Below, in pieces: positions 18,459 through 26,771 of a DNA stretch of 64,000 nucleotides; position 1 is the first letter of the stretch, and each line of letters starts with the position of its first letter. Source of the DNA: a marine gamma proteobacterium HTCC2089 (GTDB lineage: Bacteria; Pseudomonadota; Gammaproteobacteria; Pseudomonadales; Azotimanducaceae); assembly GCA_905182905.1 (NCBI GenBank), contig CAJJDH010000001.1:1-64000 (forward strand), given 5' to 3'. A program made the translations under genes and the position numbers. The notes beneath the pieces are model-generated. The model did no database searches and was not told the DNA's origin. It saw nothing but the letters and a program-made list of their open reading frames with translations.

Positions 18459-18459
18459 C

Positions 18460-19095
18460 TCAGCCTGTGCGCCAGATTTCCCCACATGTTCCCTCTTGCC
18501 ACTGAGGGTACTTCTTCATGATAGATGTGAAAAGGTTATCTTTAAGCCAAGACTCTAACCAACGGCTAAGATTTGGGCGCGGTTGCTCGTCGAACCACTG
18601 TTTATCAACGAAGGCAAATTGTCGAATGAACGGCATTAATGCAATATCTTGCATCTGCGGCAAGTCGCCTAACAAGTACTCTTGTGTCAGCAAACTTTGT
18701 TCTAATTCATCTAGCCAACCTTCGGCTAAATCGCGGTAATAGGACCCAGGGTGTTCGGCTCCCGGGCGAGTATATTTGTAGGCGTCAAGTAGCGGTTTGA
18801 ATTCAGAGTCGAACTTTTCAATATAGGCCTTTTGCTCTTCTAAGCCACCGTATTGAAGCCATTGTGGAGAGTTTTCAGCGATAGCCCAAATTACTAAATC
18901 TAAGCTCTCTTCTATGAGCTGCCCCTCGGCGGTAATGAACACCGGCACAGTACCTTTAGGAGAAGCTTCAAGCATTGAGGGAGGTTTATCACGCAGCAGA
19001 ATTTCACGAACTTCAATTTGAGTATCCATTAGCGCAAGGGCCATACGCCCACGCATAGCGTAAGGACAACGACGAAAGCTATAAAGGGTATGCAT
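18460..19095 (-). CDS. Glutathione S-transferase family protein
   Basis: 211 aa with an N-terminal thioredoxin-like domain (residues 1-75, SFRRCPYAMRGRM with C10 at the redox position, then GTVPV cis-proline and EESLDLVIW) and an alpha-helical C-terminal domain. A CPY motif rather than Ser/Tyr suggests thiol-transferase chemistry, as in omega-type or GrxB-like enzymes, more than classical conjugation. It lies between a GFA-family and a DUF1295 gene with gaps of six and one base, so the three form an operon linked to glutathione. Confidence 0.9.
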   Translation of the reverse strand: MHTLYSFRRCPYAMRGRMALALMDTQIEVREILLRDKPPSMLEASPKGTVPVFITAEGQLIEESLDLVIWAIAENSPQWLQYGGLEEQKAYIEKFDSEFKPLLDAYKYTRPGAEHPGSYYRDLAEGWLDELEQSLLTQEYLLGDLPQMQDIALMPFIRQFAFVDKQWFDEQPRPNLSRWLESWLKDNLFTSIMKKYPQWQEGTCGEIWRTG

Positions 19096-19101
19096 GTCTT
19101 G

Positions 19102-19524
19102 TTATTGACCGTTTTGTTCTGGCGTATGCAGCGCAGGCAAATCATCGGCCCAAGCAATCTTTGATTCGCACCAAACTTGGCGCTTGGGCGGTAAATCTGC
19201 CACCTCCGCCAACATGCCAGTGCGCAAGCCCAGCATACGCTTGCCTTGAGGTACGTCTTCTTCCACGGAAGTTGCATAAATATGGGTGCCGCAGTCACCA
19301 CAAAAAGTCAGCTCACGCCGGTTGCCGCTATCACCGCGCTTGTAATAACACTTGGGCTGACCGGTATTTAACGTAAAGTTTGCCTCCTTCACAGGGAGGA
19401 TACTTCGATAGGGGGCCCCTGACATAACCTGACAATCTCGACAATGGCAGAGCACGCAAAAATTGGCATCCGCTTCAGCCGTAAAGGTAATTTCTCCGCA
19501 ATGACAGGCGCCGTTAACTTGCAT
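19102..19524 (-). CDS. GFA-family (CENP-V/GFA) zinc protein
   Basis: 140 aa from the ATG at 19524, preferred over an in-frame GTG at 19536 because it follows a G-rich site and gives the usual family start. Zinc-binding cysteines appear as CHCGEI, CHCRDCQ and FCGDCGTHIY. The family is named for a glutathione-dependent formaldehyde-activating enzyme, but most members have no proven activity. As the first gene of the GFA-GST-DUF1295 operon it fits handling of a glutathione adduct, which is inference from context. Confidence 0.87.
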   Translation of the reverse strand: MQVNGACHCGEITFTAEADANFCVLCHCRDCQVMSGAPYRSILPVKEANFTLNTGQPKCYYKRGDSGNRRELTFCGDCGTHIYATSVEEDVPQGKRMLGLRTGMLAEVADLPPKRQVWCESKIAWADDLPALHTPEQNGQ

Positions 19525-19701
19525 TTCCCACCCCACATTATTTACATATAGCTGCTACTTTCGTCCATGTTGCCTACACAAAGCAATACTCACCAGCAAT
19601 GCTTTGATCATTAACGCGCTTAATCACAGGATGGACTGTTATCTGCCCTTGTCGATAAGGCATACTTATTTTCAGCAACTTTTAGACAGAAGGAGAGAGC
19701 G

Positions 19702-20133
19702 TTGGACAAGCCAACTAGAGCACTACCCCAGCCTACGCCGGAGACACAGCACTTTTGGGATGGCACCCAAGCAGATCAGCTACTGTTGCAAAGATGCACA
19801 GATTGCGCTCACACCTACTTCCCGCCTCGACCTTTCTGCCCGTCTTGTAGCTCACGCTCTGTAGAAGTTTATGCCGCTAGCGGCCGTGGGACGCTAGCCA
19901 GCTATGTAATCAACCAGCGCCCACATCCAGCTTTCGATGGCCCATACGCCATAGCCCTTGTAGATTTGGAAGAAGGCCCGCGCATGATGACCAATATTGT
20001 GGAATGTGCGCAGACACCTGAGGCATTGCAATTAGATATGCCTTTGCAAGTGCGCTTTGAACAGGTCAGCGAGGATATTAAGTTGCCCCTCTTTGCGCCA
20101 GTAACTAATGCTCCCAATGGAGCAAATACATGA
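19702..20133 (+). CDS. DUF35 OB-fold protein with zinc ribbon
   Basis: 143 aa starting with TTG, supported by AGGAGAG four bases upstream. The zinc ribbon has C32-x2-C35 and C46-x2-C49, followed by an OB fold (GTLASYVINQRP, PYAIALVDLEEGPRM). DUF35 proteins such as ChsH2 pair with thiolase-like or hydratase subunits and bind the acyl-CoA. Its stop overlaps the start of the downstream thiolase-like gene by four bases (ATGA), so they are co-translated and likely form one enzyme. Confidence 0.9.
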   Translation: MDKPTRALPQPTPETQHFWDGTQADQLLLQRCTDCAHTYFPPRPFCPSCSSRSVEVYAASGRGTLASYVINQRPHPAFDGPYAIALVDLEEGPRMMTNIVECAQTPEALQLDMPLQVRFEQVSEDIKLPLFAPVTNAPNGANT

Positions 20134-21266
20134 CTGGTATAGCAGTAGTAGGCGCTGCAGAAACTACAGAACTTGGCAAAATTCCCCATTTAAGCCAACA
20201 CCAACTCCACGCAGATGCGGCTCTCAATGCAATGGCTGACGCGGGTATAACCGCTAAAGATATTGACGGTATAGCCACTGCTGGCGACAGACCCACCGAT
20301 TTAGCCTACTACCTTGGCATTACCCCAACTTGGGTTGACGGAACATCAGTAGGTGGTTGCTCGTTCATGCTCCATGTACGTCACGCCGTGGCGGCCATTG
20401 CCAGCGGCCAATGTACAACTGTACTTATTACTCATGGCGAAAGCGGACGCTCCGGTGTTGGTCGCGGTGGATTCCCACGTGCGCCAGCCTCGCTAGCTGG
20501 ACAGTTTGAAGTGCCCTATGGCCCGATGGGACCACCAACAATGTTTACCCTGCCGGTTCTGCGTTATATGAAGGATTACGGCATGACTCATGAGCAGCTG
20601 GCGATGGTTGCGGTTGTGCAAAGAGAATGGGCGTCTATGAACCCTAGAGCCAGTTTTCAAGATGAAATTAGTGTCGACGATGTGCTGAATTCAAAAATGA
20701 TCGCATATCCATTCCATTTGCTTGAGTGCTGTTTGGTAACCGACGGCGGCGGTGCGCTTATTCTGACTAAAGCAGATAGAGCGAAAGATTTTCCCAATCC
20801 TCCTGTCCATATCCTTGGTACCGGCGAAAGCGTGGAAACCCCAATGGTCAGCCAAATGGAAGACCTCACCAGCTCTAAGGCATTTAAGGTGGCAGGATCA
20901 TTTGCAATGCAAGATGCTGGGATTTCCCATGCTGACGTAGATCACCTAATGGTCTACGACGCCTTCGCCCACCTGCCCATTTATGGCTTAGAAGATCTCG
21001 GTTTTTGCAAAAAAGGTGAAGCCGCAGACTTTATCTGGGAACAAAATACCGCTCCGGGTGGCAGCCTCCCCATGAACACTAATGGTGGCGGCTTGTCTTA
21101 CATGCACTCCGGTATGTACGGCATGTATGCCCTACAAGAAAGCGTCAGACAGATTCGCGGTACCGCGCCAGCCCAAGTCCCAGACGCAAATGTTTCTCTT
21201 TGTTTGGGTGTGGGTGGTATGTTTGGTGCATCCGGATGTGTTGTATTTGGTAAAGAACCTAGATAA
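20130..21266 (+). CDS. Thiolase-family protein (lipid-transfer/Ltp-like)
   Basis: 378 aa of thiolase fold. The segment VGGCSFMLHVRHA (C77 region) aligns with the N-terminal nucleophile area, where Ltp-type members usually read GGSS, so C77 may not be the catalytic Cys. The second half has GGGLSYMHSGMYGMYAL with the conserved His and a CLGVGGMFGASG end. Ltp proteins with a DUF35 partner can act as retro-aldolases in steroid side-chain breakdown, or as thiolases. Translation is coupled to the DUF35 gene. No further steroid-degradation gene is recognised around it, so the substrate stays open. Confidence 0.9.
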   Translation: MTGIAVVGAAETTELGKIPHLSQHQLHADAALNAMADAGITAKDIDGIATAGDRPTDLAYYLGITPTWVDGTSVGGCSFMLHVRHAVAAIASGQCTTVLITHGESGRSGVGRGGFPRAPASLAGQFEVPYGPMGPPTMFTLPVLRYMKDYGMTHEQLAMVAVVQREWASMNPRASFQDEISVDDVLNSKMIAYPFHLLECCLVTDGGGALILTKADRAKDFPNPPVHILGTGESVETPMVSQMEDLTSSKAFKVAGSFAMQDAGISHADVDHLMVYDAFAHLPIYGLEDLGFCKKGEAADFIWEQNTAPGGSLPMNTNGGGLSYMHSGMYGMYALQESVRQIRGTAPAQVPDANVSLCLGVGGMFGASGCVVFGKEPR

Positions 21267-21326
21267 CACTTGTACTTAAAACCATATTCGCCGCACAATT
21301 TCGTTAACTAACAGATAGGAAAAAAT

Positions 21327-21791
21327 ATGTTTCGCAAATTTTTACTCATAACCCTACTCACAGCGTTTAGCACAAGTGCTTTTGCCGCCAGTGCAGAAGA
21401 GCGTGCACAAACTGCAATAGATACGCGTCAAGGATTACTCAAAGTTGTTGCCAGTTACTTTGGGCCCATCGTAGGCATGGCAAGAGGCCAAATTCCATTC
21501 GACGCCGCTGTTATTGAAACCAATGCTGGCAAAATTGCTCAACTAGCGCCAATGCTGGAAGACGTATTTGCCATGGATACTCGCGCAAGCGGTCTGAAGT
21601 CAGGTGCTAAAGACGGCATCTGGGAAGATAGCGACGACTTCAAAGCTAAGGTAGCTACAACCACGCAAAGAGCTATTGAGTTAGCGGCTGCAACCAGCCA
21701 AGGCAAAGGACCTACTATGAAAGCCTTTGGCGCGTTAGGTTCTTCTTGTAAGAACTGTCACGAGAGCTACCGCGAAAAAGACGAGGGCTAG
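21327..21791 (+). CDS. Cytochrome c' (c-556 type)
   Basis: 154 aa with a signal peptide (basic MFRK, hydrophobic stretch, AFA cleavage near residue 20) and a C-terminal haem site CKNCH (C141, C144, H145), the layout of cytochrome c'. Located in the periplasm; family members bind NO or CO or carry electrons, and the lone C-terminal haem motif is typical. It precedes a cytochrome b561 gene by 27 bases, a common pairing, suggesting an electron-transfer unit linking the quinone pool to the periplasm. Confidence 0.93.
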   Translation: MFRKFLLITLLTAFSTSAFAASAEERAQTAIDTRQGLLKVVASYFGPIVGMARGQIPFDAAVIETNAGKIAQLAPMLEDVFAMDTRASGLKSGAKDGIWEDSDDFKAKVATTTQRAIELAAATSQGKGPTMKAFGALGSSCKNCHESYREKDEG

Positions 21792-21818
21792 GCGCTACTA
21801 GCAACTGCGTCTAACGAC

Positions 21819-22541
21819 ATGTCCGCAAATGAGGCAAAACTAAAGTCAGACAATGCTGGCTCGTTAGTCTGGGATCTACCTTTGCGGATATTCCATTGGG
21901 CTCTAGCTGTGAGCCTAATGGGTTCTTGGATTACCGCCGAAGCCGGCTTTGAGTGGACACAAACGCACTTTCTATTTGGCTACACTGCCCTAGGCCTAAT
22001 AAGCTTTAGATTACTGTGGGGCTTAGTGGGTACCACCCATGCACGCTTTAGAAACTTTCTGTCCGGCCCAAAGGCCGTTATTCAATCTTTAAAGCAACTA
22101 CCCAAGAGCACGCCTGCTAATGGGGTTAGCCATATTGGTCATGGACCATTGGGCGGCTGGGCGAGTGTGGTGTTACTGGCATTAGTTATGACACAGGCGG
22201 TAAGCGGCTTATTCATCAGCGATGACATATTTTATGCCGGCCCTTATAACAGCGTTGTCTCCAACAGCCTCGCCAACTACCTTGGTTGGCTGCATCATAC
22301 CAACTTTAATTTTTTGTTAGCGGCCGTAGCATTACACTTTTTGACCGTGACCTGGTATCTGCTGGGAAAGAAAGAGAATCTTATTCGACCAATGCTAACA
22401 GGCAGAAAAAATCTTGGCGAAAAAATGCTACAGACGGCGATTGCTAACAATTTATTTTTCCGCGGCTTGTGCATAGCAGGTTTTGTAGCCGCCGCGGTCT
22501 ACCTAATTGTTACCCTAGCGCCAGAACCAGAGTACTTTTAA
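21819..22541 (+). CDS. Cytochrome b561-type membrane protein
   Basis: 240 aa with about four transmembrane helices and haem-ligand histidines in LRIFHWALA, in the central HIGHGPLGG segment and in the later LHHTNFNFLLAAVALHF helix. It resembles the cytochrome b subunit family used by hydrogenases and small b-type cytochromes. It would reduce the preceding cytochrome c' from quinol, inferred from the operon. The only upstream purine stretch is weak, so translation probably depends on the preceding gene. It converges with the HAD gene 60 bases downstream. Confidence 0.88.
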   Translation: MSANEAKLKSDNAGSLVWDLPLRIFHWALAVSLMGSWITAEAGFEWTQTHFLFGYTALGLISFRLLWGLVGTTHARFRNFLSGPKAVIQSLKQLPKSTPANGVSHIGHGPLGGWASVVLLALVMTQAVSGLFISDDIFYAGPYNSVVSNSLANYLGWLHHTNFNFLLAAVALHFLTVTWYLLGKKENLIRPMLTGRKNLGEKMLQTAIANNLFFRGLCIAGFVAAAVYLIVTLAPEPEYF

Positions 22542-22601
22542 CCTCAGAGTTGCTAGCGCGGCATCAAAGAACGTACGCAGATGCCCAAAATCGAGATGCC
22601 A

Positions 22602-23258
22602 CTACTCAACGCCAAGCAAAGTGGTTAGTTCATTCAGACTTTTTATTCGATAAGTCGCTTTAGAAAAATCCTGAGTTGCTGTGAAGGCATACTCCACCAC
22701 CGCGCAATCTATACCTGCCGCAACCGCTGAGCGCAGTCCGCGTTCAGAATCTTCAATCACCAAAGCCTGTTCTGGCGCTATCGAAAAGCGCTCAAGTGCT
22801 GTCAAATACGGCTCTGGATGCGGCTTACTTTTAGTGTAGCTTGAACGAGTAAGCACAAGATCCATATGCGGGAGAATATTCAGCGTACTTTCAGGACGAT
22901 CATGGATATAGGCGAAGTCTGCGTCTTTACAGGTGGTTACAATAGCCATGGAAAAACGCTGTTTAAGCTCAACCAAAACGCCTTCCACACCAGCAATGGA
23001 TAAATCCTCGCCACTGAGTAACTGCCGATACAGTTCGTTTCTCTGCAGCCGGCCTCGGGAAATAGCCTCCTCCGTAATACCTTGGTCCCGCGCCATCTCC
23101 CAAACGTCAGAGCCATTGACCATTACTTGCATATAATGCGGCAGATCTAAATCAATATTCAGGCTTGCCAGCTGCCTACGCGTAGATTCGTAATACAAAT
23201 GTTCTGTGTTGACCAATACGCCATCATGGTCAAACAGAAGGTGGCTATACTTTCGCAT
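22602..23258 (-). CDS. HAD-family hydrolase (beta-phosphoglucomutase-like)
   Basis: 218 aa. HAD motif I reads FDHDGVLVNTE, with DHD in place of the commoner DMD or DLD; motif II is ATTCKDAD and motif IV EDSERGLRSAVAAG, which places it in subfamily IA with a helical cap. Such enzymes remove phosphate from sugars or nucleotides. GGAGA precedes the ATG by seven bases. It is followed upstream by a 2OG oxygenase-like gene on the same strand, 54 bases away, possibly in one transcript. Confidence 0.85.
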   Translation of the reverse strand: MRKYSHLLFDHDGVLVNTEHLYYESTRRQLASLNIDLDLPHYMQVMVNGSDVWEMARDQGITEEAISRGRLQRNELYRQLLSGEDLSIAGVEGVLVELKQRFSMAIVTTCKDADFAYIHDRPESTLNILPHMDLVLTRSSYTKSKPHPEPYLTALERFSIAPEQALVIEDSERGLRSAVAAGIDCAVVEYAFTATQDFSKATYRIKSLNELTTLLGVE

Positions 23259-23312
23259 TCTGCAGTCTCCGGAATTAGCCGACGACTTTATGGGTTAGTG
23301 ACCCACAACAAC

Positions 23313-24290
23313 TTAGGCAACACGATAACGCTCAATCTGAATATCATCTTCACCGATGTCCGAGTAATTGTCCGTGACACGCCCACGAATATACTCTTGC
23401 CACGAAAATGCACGGTAAAGAGCAGCATCCTGGCCACCTACCCAAGGCTCAATAATCGCTTTTACCGCAGGCTGGTAAAAGAATGGCACGCTATAGCGAC
23501 CTTGCTCTGAATGTACCGGCAGTACTCTGTGCACTCCGGCAGTACACCGATCGTTAGTCCAAACCTGCAATACATCACCAATGTTCACAACAATGGCGCC
23601 ATCTACCGGCGGCACATCAATCCAACCATCTTTCTTCGACAGCGCTTGAAGGCCGCCATGATTATCTTGCAACAGCAATGTAATAGCCCCAGGATCAGTA
23701 TGATGATGCAGTGCCATATCGCCCAAACCGGTTAAATCAGTGCGCTCTGCATCTGGCACAGGGTCGGCACTTGGGTAGTAATTCAGACGAGCGGCACTTG
23801 TGTGCAAGTCGCCAAAACCTTTCTCCATAGTTTGTAGCACTTCGGCCTCAGACATTCCCAAAGCCGCCAAAACCATACTCATTGTTGCTGCAGACAACTG
23901 GGCAAAAGATTGAAAAAAATCTGTTAGAGCAGGGCGAAAGCTTTGAGGCTGATCTGGCCAGCGGGTATGCCGTTCAGGATTCTTAGAAATGTGACCGCCA
24001 GCCTTAAAGTCAAAGACTTCTTTTTGGTCACGTTTTTGCTTTGTCAGTTCGCGGTCGTAGTAACCCAAGGGATTACTCTCATCACGATAAACTGCGGTTT
24101 TCATTTCTCGAGGCATGGCAAAGAATTCACTCGAGGCGGCAAAAGTATTTGTTACTACATCTTCTAAGCCATGGTTGGTGAGAAGAAAAAAACCATGGTC
24201 TTCGCAGGCTTCTACTAGAGCCGGTTGATCAATAGCATCAAAACCGCCGCGTTGGTATTCGGCAAAATCTATTGTAGGAATATTTTCCAT
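23313..24290 (-). CDS. Isopenicillin N synthase-like Fe(II)/2OG oxygenase
   Basis: 325 aa. The N-terminal DIOX_N region (IPTIDFAEYQRGG, then DHGFFLLTNHG) and the iron triad H197-T198-D199 and H254, followed by RYSVPFF with the 2OG/carboxylate-binding R265-x-S267, are all intact. A strong AGGAGG site lies before the ATG. The family covers isopenicillin N synthase, ethylene-forming enzyme and flavonoid-type hydroxylases; the marine bacterial members mostly have no known substrate. Third Fe(II) oxygenase family in this window's accessory half. Confidence 0.9.
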   Translation of the reverse strand: MENIPTIDFAEYQRGGFDAIDQPALVEACEDHGFFLLTNHGLEDVVTNTFAASSEFFAMPREMKTAVYRDESNPLGYYDRELTKQKRDQKEVFDFKAGGHISKNPERHTRWPDQPQSFRPALTDFFQSFAQLSAATMSMVLAALGMSEAEVLQTMEKGFGDLHTSAARLNYYPSADPVPDAERTDLTGLGDMALHHHTDPGAITLLLQDNHGGLQALSKKDGWIDVPPVDGAIVVNIGDVLQVWTNDRCTAGVHRVLPVHSEQGRYSVPFFYQPAVKAIIEPWVGGQDAALYRAFSWQEYIRGRVTDNYSDIGEDDIQIERYRVA

Positions 24291-24451
24291 GCAATTTATC
24301 CTCCTAAAACGTACATCCTAGCGGCAATTTGGTCTGGGCAATAGACTCAGATCGTCACAAGTGCGAATCCGACTGCATTGCGGAGCAAGTTGTCCTCTAA
24401 GTGACACTTGGGCTAGGCTGATCAGTCTATGTAAAAACCAGCGGAACTACT

Positions 24452-25747
24452 GTGACCAAATTCTCCAAAACAACGCTACTGAGCGCCATCGTATTGACCA
24501 TGGGCCTGTTAGCCGGATGCTCCGACAAAAACTCCACTCCCGAAACTTCAGCAACCACCTCTGATGATGCCAAGATTTCTTTAGCCCAAGCCCAGGCAAT
24601 TCATAAAGCTGCATTAACCGTGGACGCACACGCAGACATTGAACTACCCGGAGCGCCTTCTGCCTATGTGGGCGAGGATGGTTTATCTAAAGTCGCGCCC
24701 GACAAAATGGTAGCAGGGGGACTAGATGCGGTTGTTATGTCGGTAGCGGTAAGCCCGGGACCACGCACGGCTGCGGGGTATGAAGCTGCCCAGCAACTGG
24801 CAAAGGCAAAGCTGGCAGCAGCTAAAGCTTTAGCCGCGGAGGAAGCAAATAACGCCGTTATTGCACTCACGCCTGATGAACTCATTAACGCCCATGAAGC
24901 GGGTAAGTCAGCGCTATTACTCGGCTTTCAAAATGCCCTCATTGCAGGTACATCAGTGGCCGCCATTGAGTCTTTTTATGCCGAGGGCGTACGAATATTT
25001 GCGCTGACCCATATGGGCCATAATGCTTTTGCAGATTCCTCACGCCCACTGTTTGACGGCGCCACTGGGCAACGTGAAGCCACGGCAGAGCATGGCGGTT
25101 TATCCGATCTGGGTATTGCAGCGATCAAAAACATCAATGAGCTTGGCGCTATCGTTGATATTTCTCAATTGTCTAAACAGGCGGCGCTGCAAGCCATTGA
25201 GCTTTCTACAACACCGGTCATCGCCAGTCATTCGAATGCGCGGAGCCTAACTACAGTAAGCCGAAACCTTTCGGACGAAGAACTTGACCGCCTAGGTGCT
25301 ACAGGTGGTGTGGTGCACGTTGCTCCTTTCAGGGGCTATTTGTTTGATACTACGAATGCCCAAATGGACGCCGACATTAGAGCAGTACGGCGCGAAGCCA
25401 ATATCGACGAAGATTATCTATACCCCTTCGAGCTGTACTGGGAGATTGACGACGCAGAAGTGAAAAAGACTTTTCTTACCAAAGTTAGCGCATTACTTGG
25501 GCCCATTAGCTTGGACGACATGCTCAACCATTTGGACTACATTGTGAAGAGAATTGGGGTGGACCATGTAGGCATTGGTACCGACTTTAACCATGGCAGC
25601 GGCATACCCGGTTATGAAGATGCTAGCGAGTCACTCAATGTCACCATAGGCTTATTGGAGCGCGGCTACAGTGCTGAAGATATTGAGAAAATTTGGGGTG
25701 GCAACTTTATCCGCGTATGGCGCCAAGCCGCAGCAAACGCACAATGA
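24452..25747 (+). CDS. M19-family dipeptidase, lipoprotein
   Basis: 431 aa, GTG start with AGCGGA upstream. An N-terminal lipobox LLAGC (C23) marks it as a lipoprotein in the periplasm or outer membrane. The M19 fold is shown by DAHADIELPG (H60, D62), ASHSNARS (H260) and GVDHVGIGTDF. Two usual zinc ligands are replaced: the bridging Glu position reads GFQNA (Q160) and the DLSH position reads DISQLS (Q239). My recollection is that a DISQLS form is common in one subfamily, so the enzyme is probably active on dipeptides or similar molecules but with a changed metal site. Confidence 0.9.
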   Translation: MTKFSKTTLLSAIVLTMGLLAGCSDKNSTPETSATTSDDAKISLAQAQAIHKAALTVDAHADIELPGAPSAYVGEDGLSKVAPDKMVAGGLDAVVMSVAVSPGPRTAAGYEAAQQLAKAKLAAAKALAAEEANNAVIALTPDELINAHEAGKSALLLGFQNALIAGTSVAAIESFYAEGVRIFALTHMGHNAFADSSRPLFDGATGQREATAEHGGLSDLGIAAIKNINELGAIVDISQLSKQAALQAIELSTTPVIASHSNARSLTTVSRNLSDEELDRLGATGGVVHVAPFRGYLFDTTNAQMDADIRAVRREANIDEDYLYPFELYWEIDDAEVKKTFLTKVSALLGPISLDDMLNHLDYIVKRIGVDHVGIGTDFNHGSGIPGYEDASESLNVTIGLLERGYSAEDIEKIWGGNFIRVWRQAAANAQ

Positions 25748-25767
25748 TTACCCGCGCTAGTTGGGCG

Positions 25768-25800
25768 AAGCCTTTAGCGAAAAAAGCCTTTAGCGAAAAA
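25768..25800. repeat. Two-copy tandem repeat after the dipeptidase
   Basis: AAGCCTTTAGCGAAAA is repeated directly twice with a 16-base period in the 3' region of the M19 gene. It looks like a recent slippage duplication and has no evident function. Confidence 0.6.
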
Positions 25801-25824
25801 GCAAAAAGCCCTCGGCACAAACAA

Positions 25825-25848
25825 AAACGGAGCAATGCTGCTCCGTTT
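25825..25848. terminator. Bidirectional intrinsic terminator
   Basis: AAACGGAGCA (25825-25834) pairs with TGCTCCGTTT (25839-25848) around a 4-base loop between two convergent genes. T-rich tracts flank both ends, the better one on the minus strand, so it should end the enoyl-CoA hydratase transcript and also the dipeptidase transcript. Confidence 0.8.
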
Positions 25849-25898
25849 CTAATCCGGCAACTTGAACCGCTACCCGAACAACTTTCAATCAGCTATAA

Positions 25899-26660
25899 CT
25901 AGCTTCCGGTCCAGTTTGGTGCACGCTTCTCAGCAAATGCCACTGGTCCTTCTTTTGCATCATTAGAACTAAAAACCTTTTTCTGCAGAGGAATCTGCAT
26001 TTCCCAAAGCTTATCTTCTTCAATTCCCATAGATGCTGCCCGCACGAGAGTTTTTGATGCCACAACAGCAAGCGGGGCGTTTTCAGCAATACGATCTGCC
26101 AAAGCCAAGGCCGCATCTAAAGCCTCACCGGGCTCAGTAAGACTAGTTAATAGTCCAGCATCTAATGCTTCCTCAGCTGTGATGGGTTCTCCGGTCAAAG
26201 CCATTTCCATAGCTTTCGCGTAACCAACACGCGCTGGAAGTCTGAACACACCACCAGCGGCGGCAAAGAGTCCTACTTTAACTTCGCGGATACCGATCTT
26301 GGCACCTTTGGAAGCAACGATAAGGTCGCAGGTCAACATTATTTCGCAACCTCCAGCTAAGGCAAAACCGTTTACCGCGGCGATCAACGGCTTAGACGCG
26401 CCGGTGCGGACAAACTGATTCAATGGGCCAATGTCTTCGCCTCGTGCAAACGCTTTGAGATCCATGCCCGCGCAAAATGCACGTCCGTTGCCGGTGATGA
26501 CACCGGCCACCAGCGAATCGTCTGCATCCAATTCCTGAATGGCAGTCCAAAGACCGTTAGACAGCGCGCCATTAATGGCGTTCATTGCATCGGGTCGATT
26601 CAGTGTAATGACCATCACGCGCCCTTTGCGCTCTACTATGATTGCTTGTTCTTCGCTCAT
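25899..26660 (-). CDS. Enoyl-CoA hydratase/isomerase (crotonase) family
   Basis: 253 aa, standard crotonase length. The oxyanion-hole segments GRAFCAGMDL and NGFALAGGCE and both catalytic glutamates (E106 and E126 in IREVKVG, the positions of Glu144/Glu164 of rat hydratase) are present, so hydration of 2-enoyl-CoA is expected rather than a divergent reaction. AGGAG sits upstream of the ATG. It stands in its own transcription unit ended by the hairpin at 25825-25848; no beta-oxidation partner is immediately adjacent. Confidence 0.92.
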   Translation of the reverse strand: MSEEQAIIVERKGRVMVITLNRPDAMNAINGALSNGLWTAIQELDADDSLVAGVITGNGRAFCAGMDLKAFARGEDIGPLNQFVRTGASKPLIAAVNGFALAGGCEIMLTCDLIVASKGAKIGIREVKVGLFAAAGGVFRLPARVGYAKAMEMALTGEPITAEEALDAGLLTSLTEPGEALDAALALADRIAENAPLAVVASKTLVRAASMGIEEDKLWEMQIPLQKKVFSSNDAKEGPVAFAEKRAPNWTGS

Positions 26661-26771
26661 GTCAGGAACTCCTGTAGTTAATATTTGTGCAATAGGATCG
26701 CACGAACTTACTTGTTTCGATACGCCGGTTTTGCGCCGCTGCTTGGATAGTGGCCCTAGAGAGTTGCTTCA

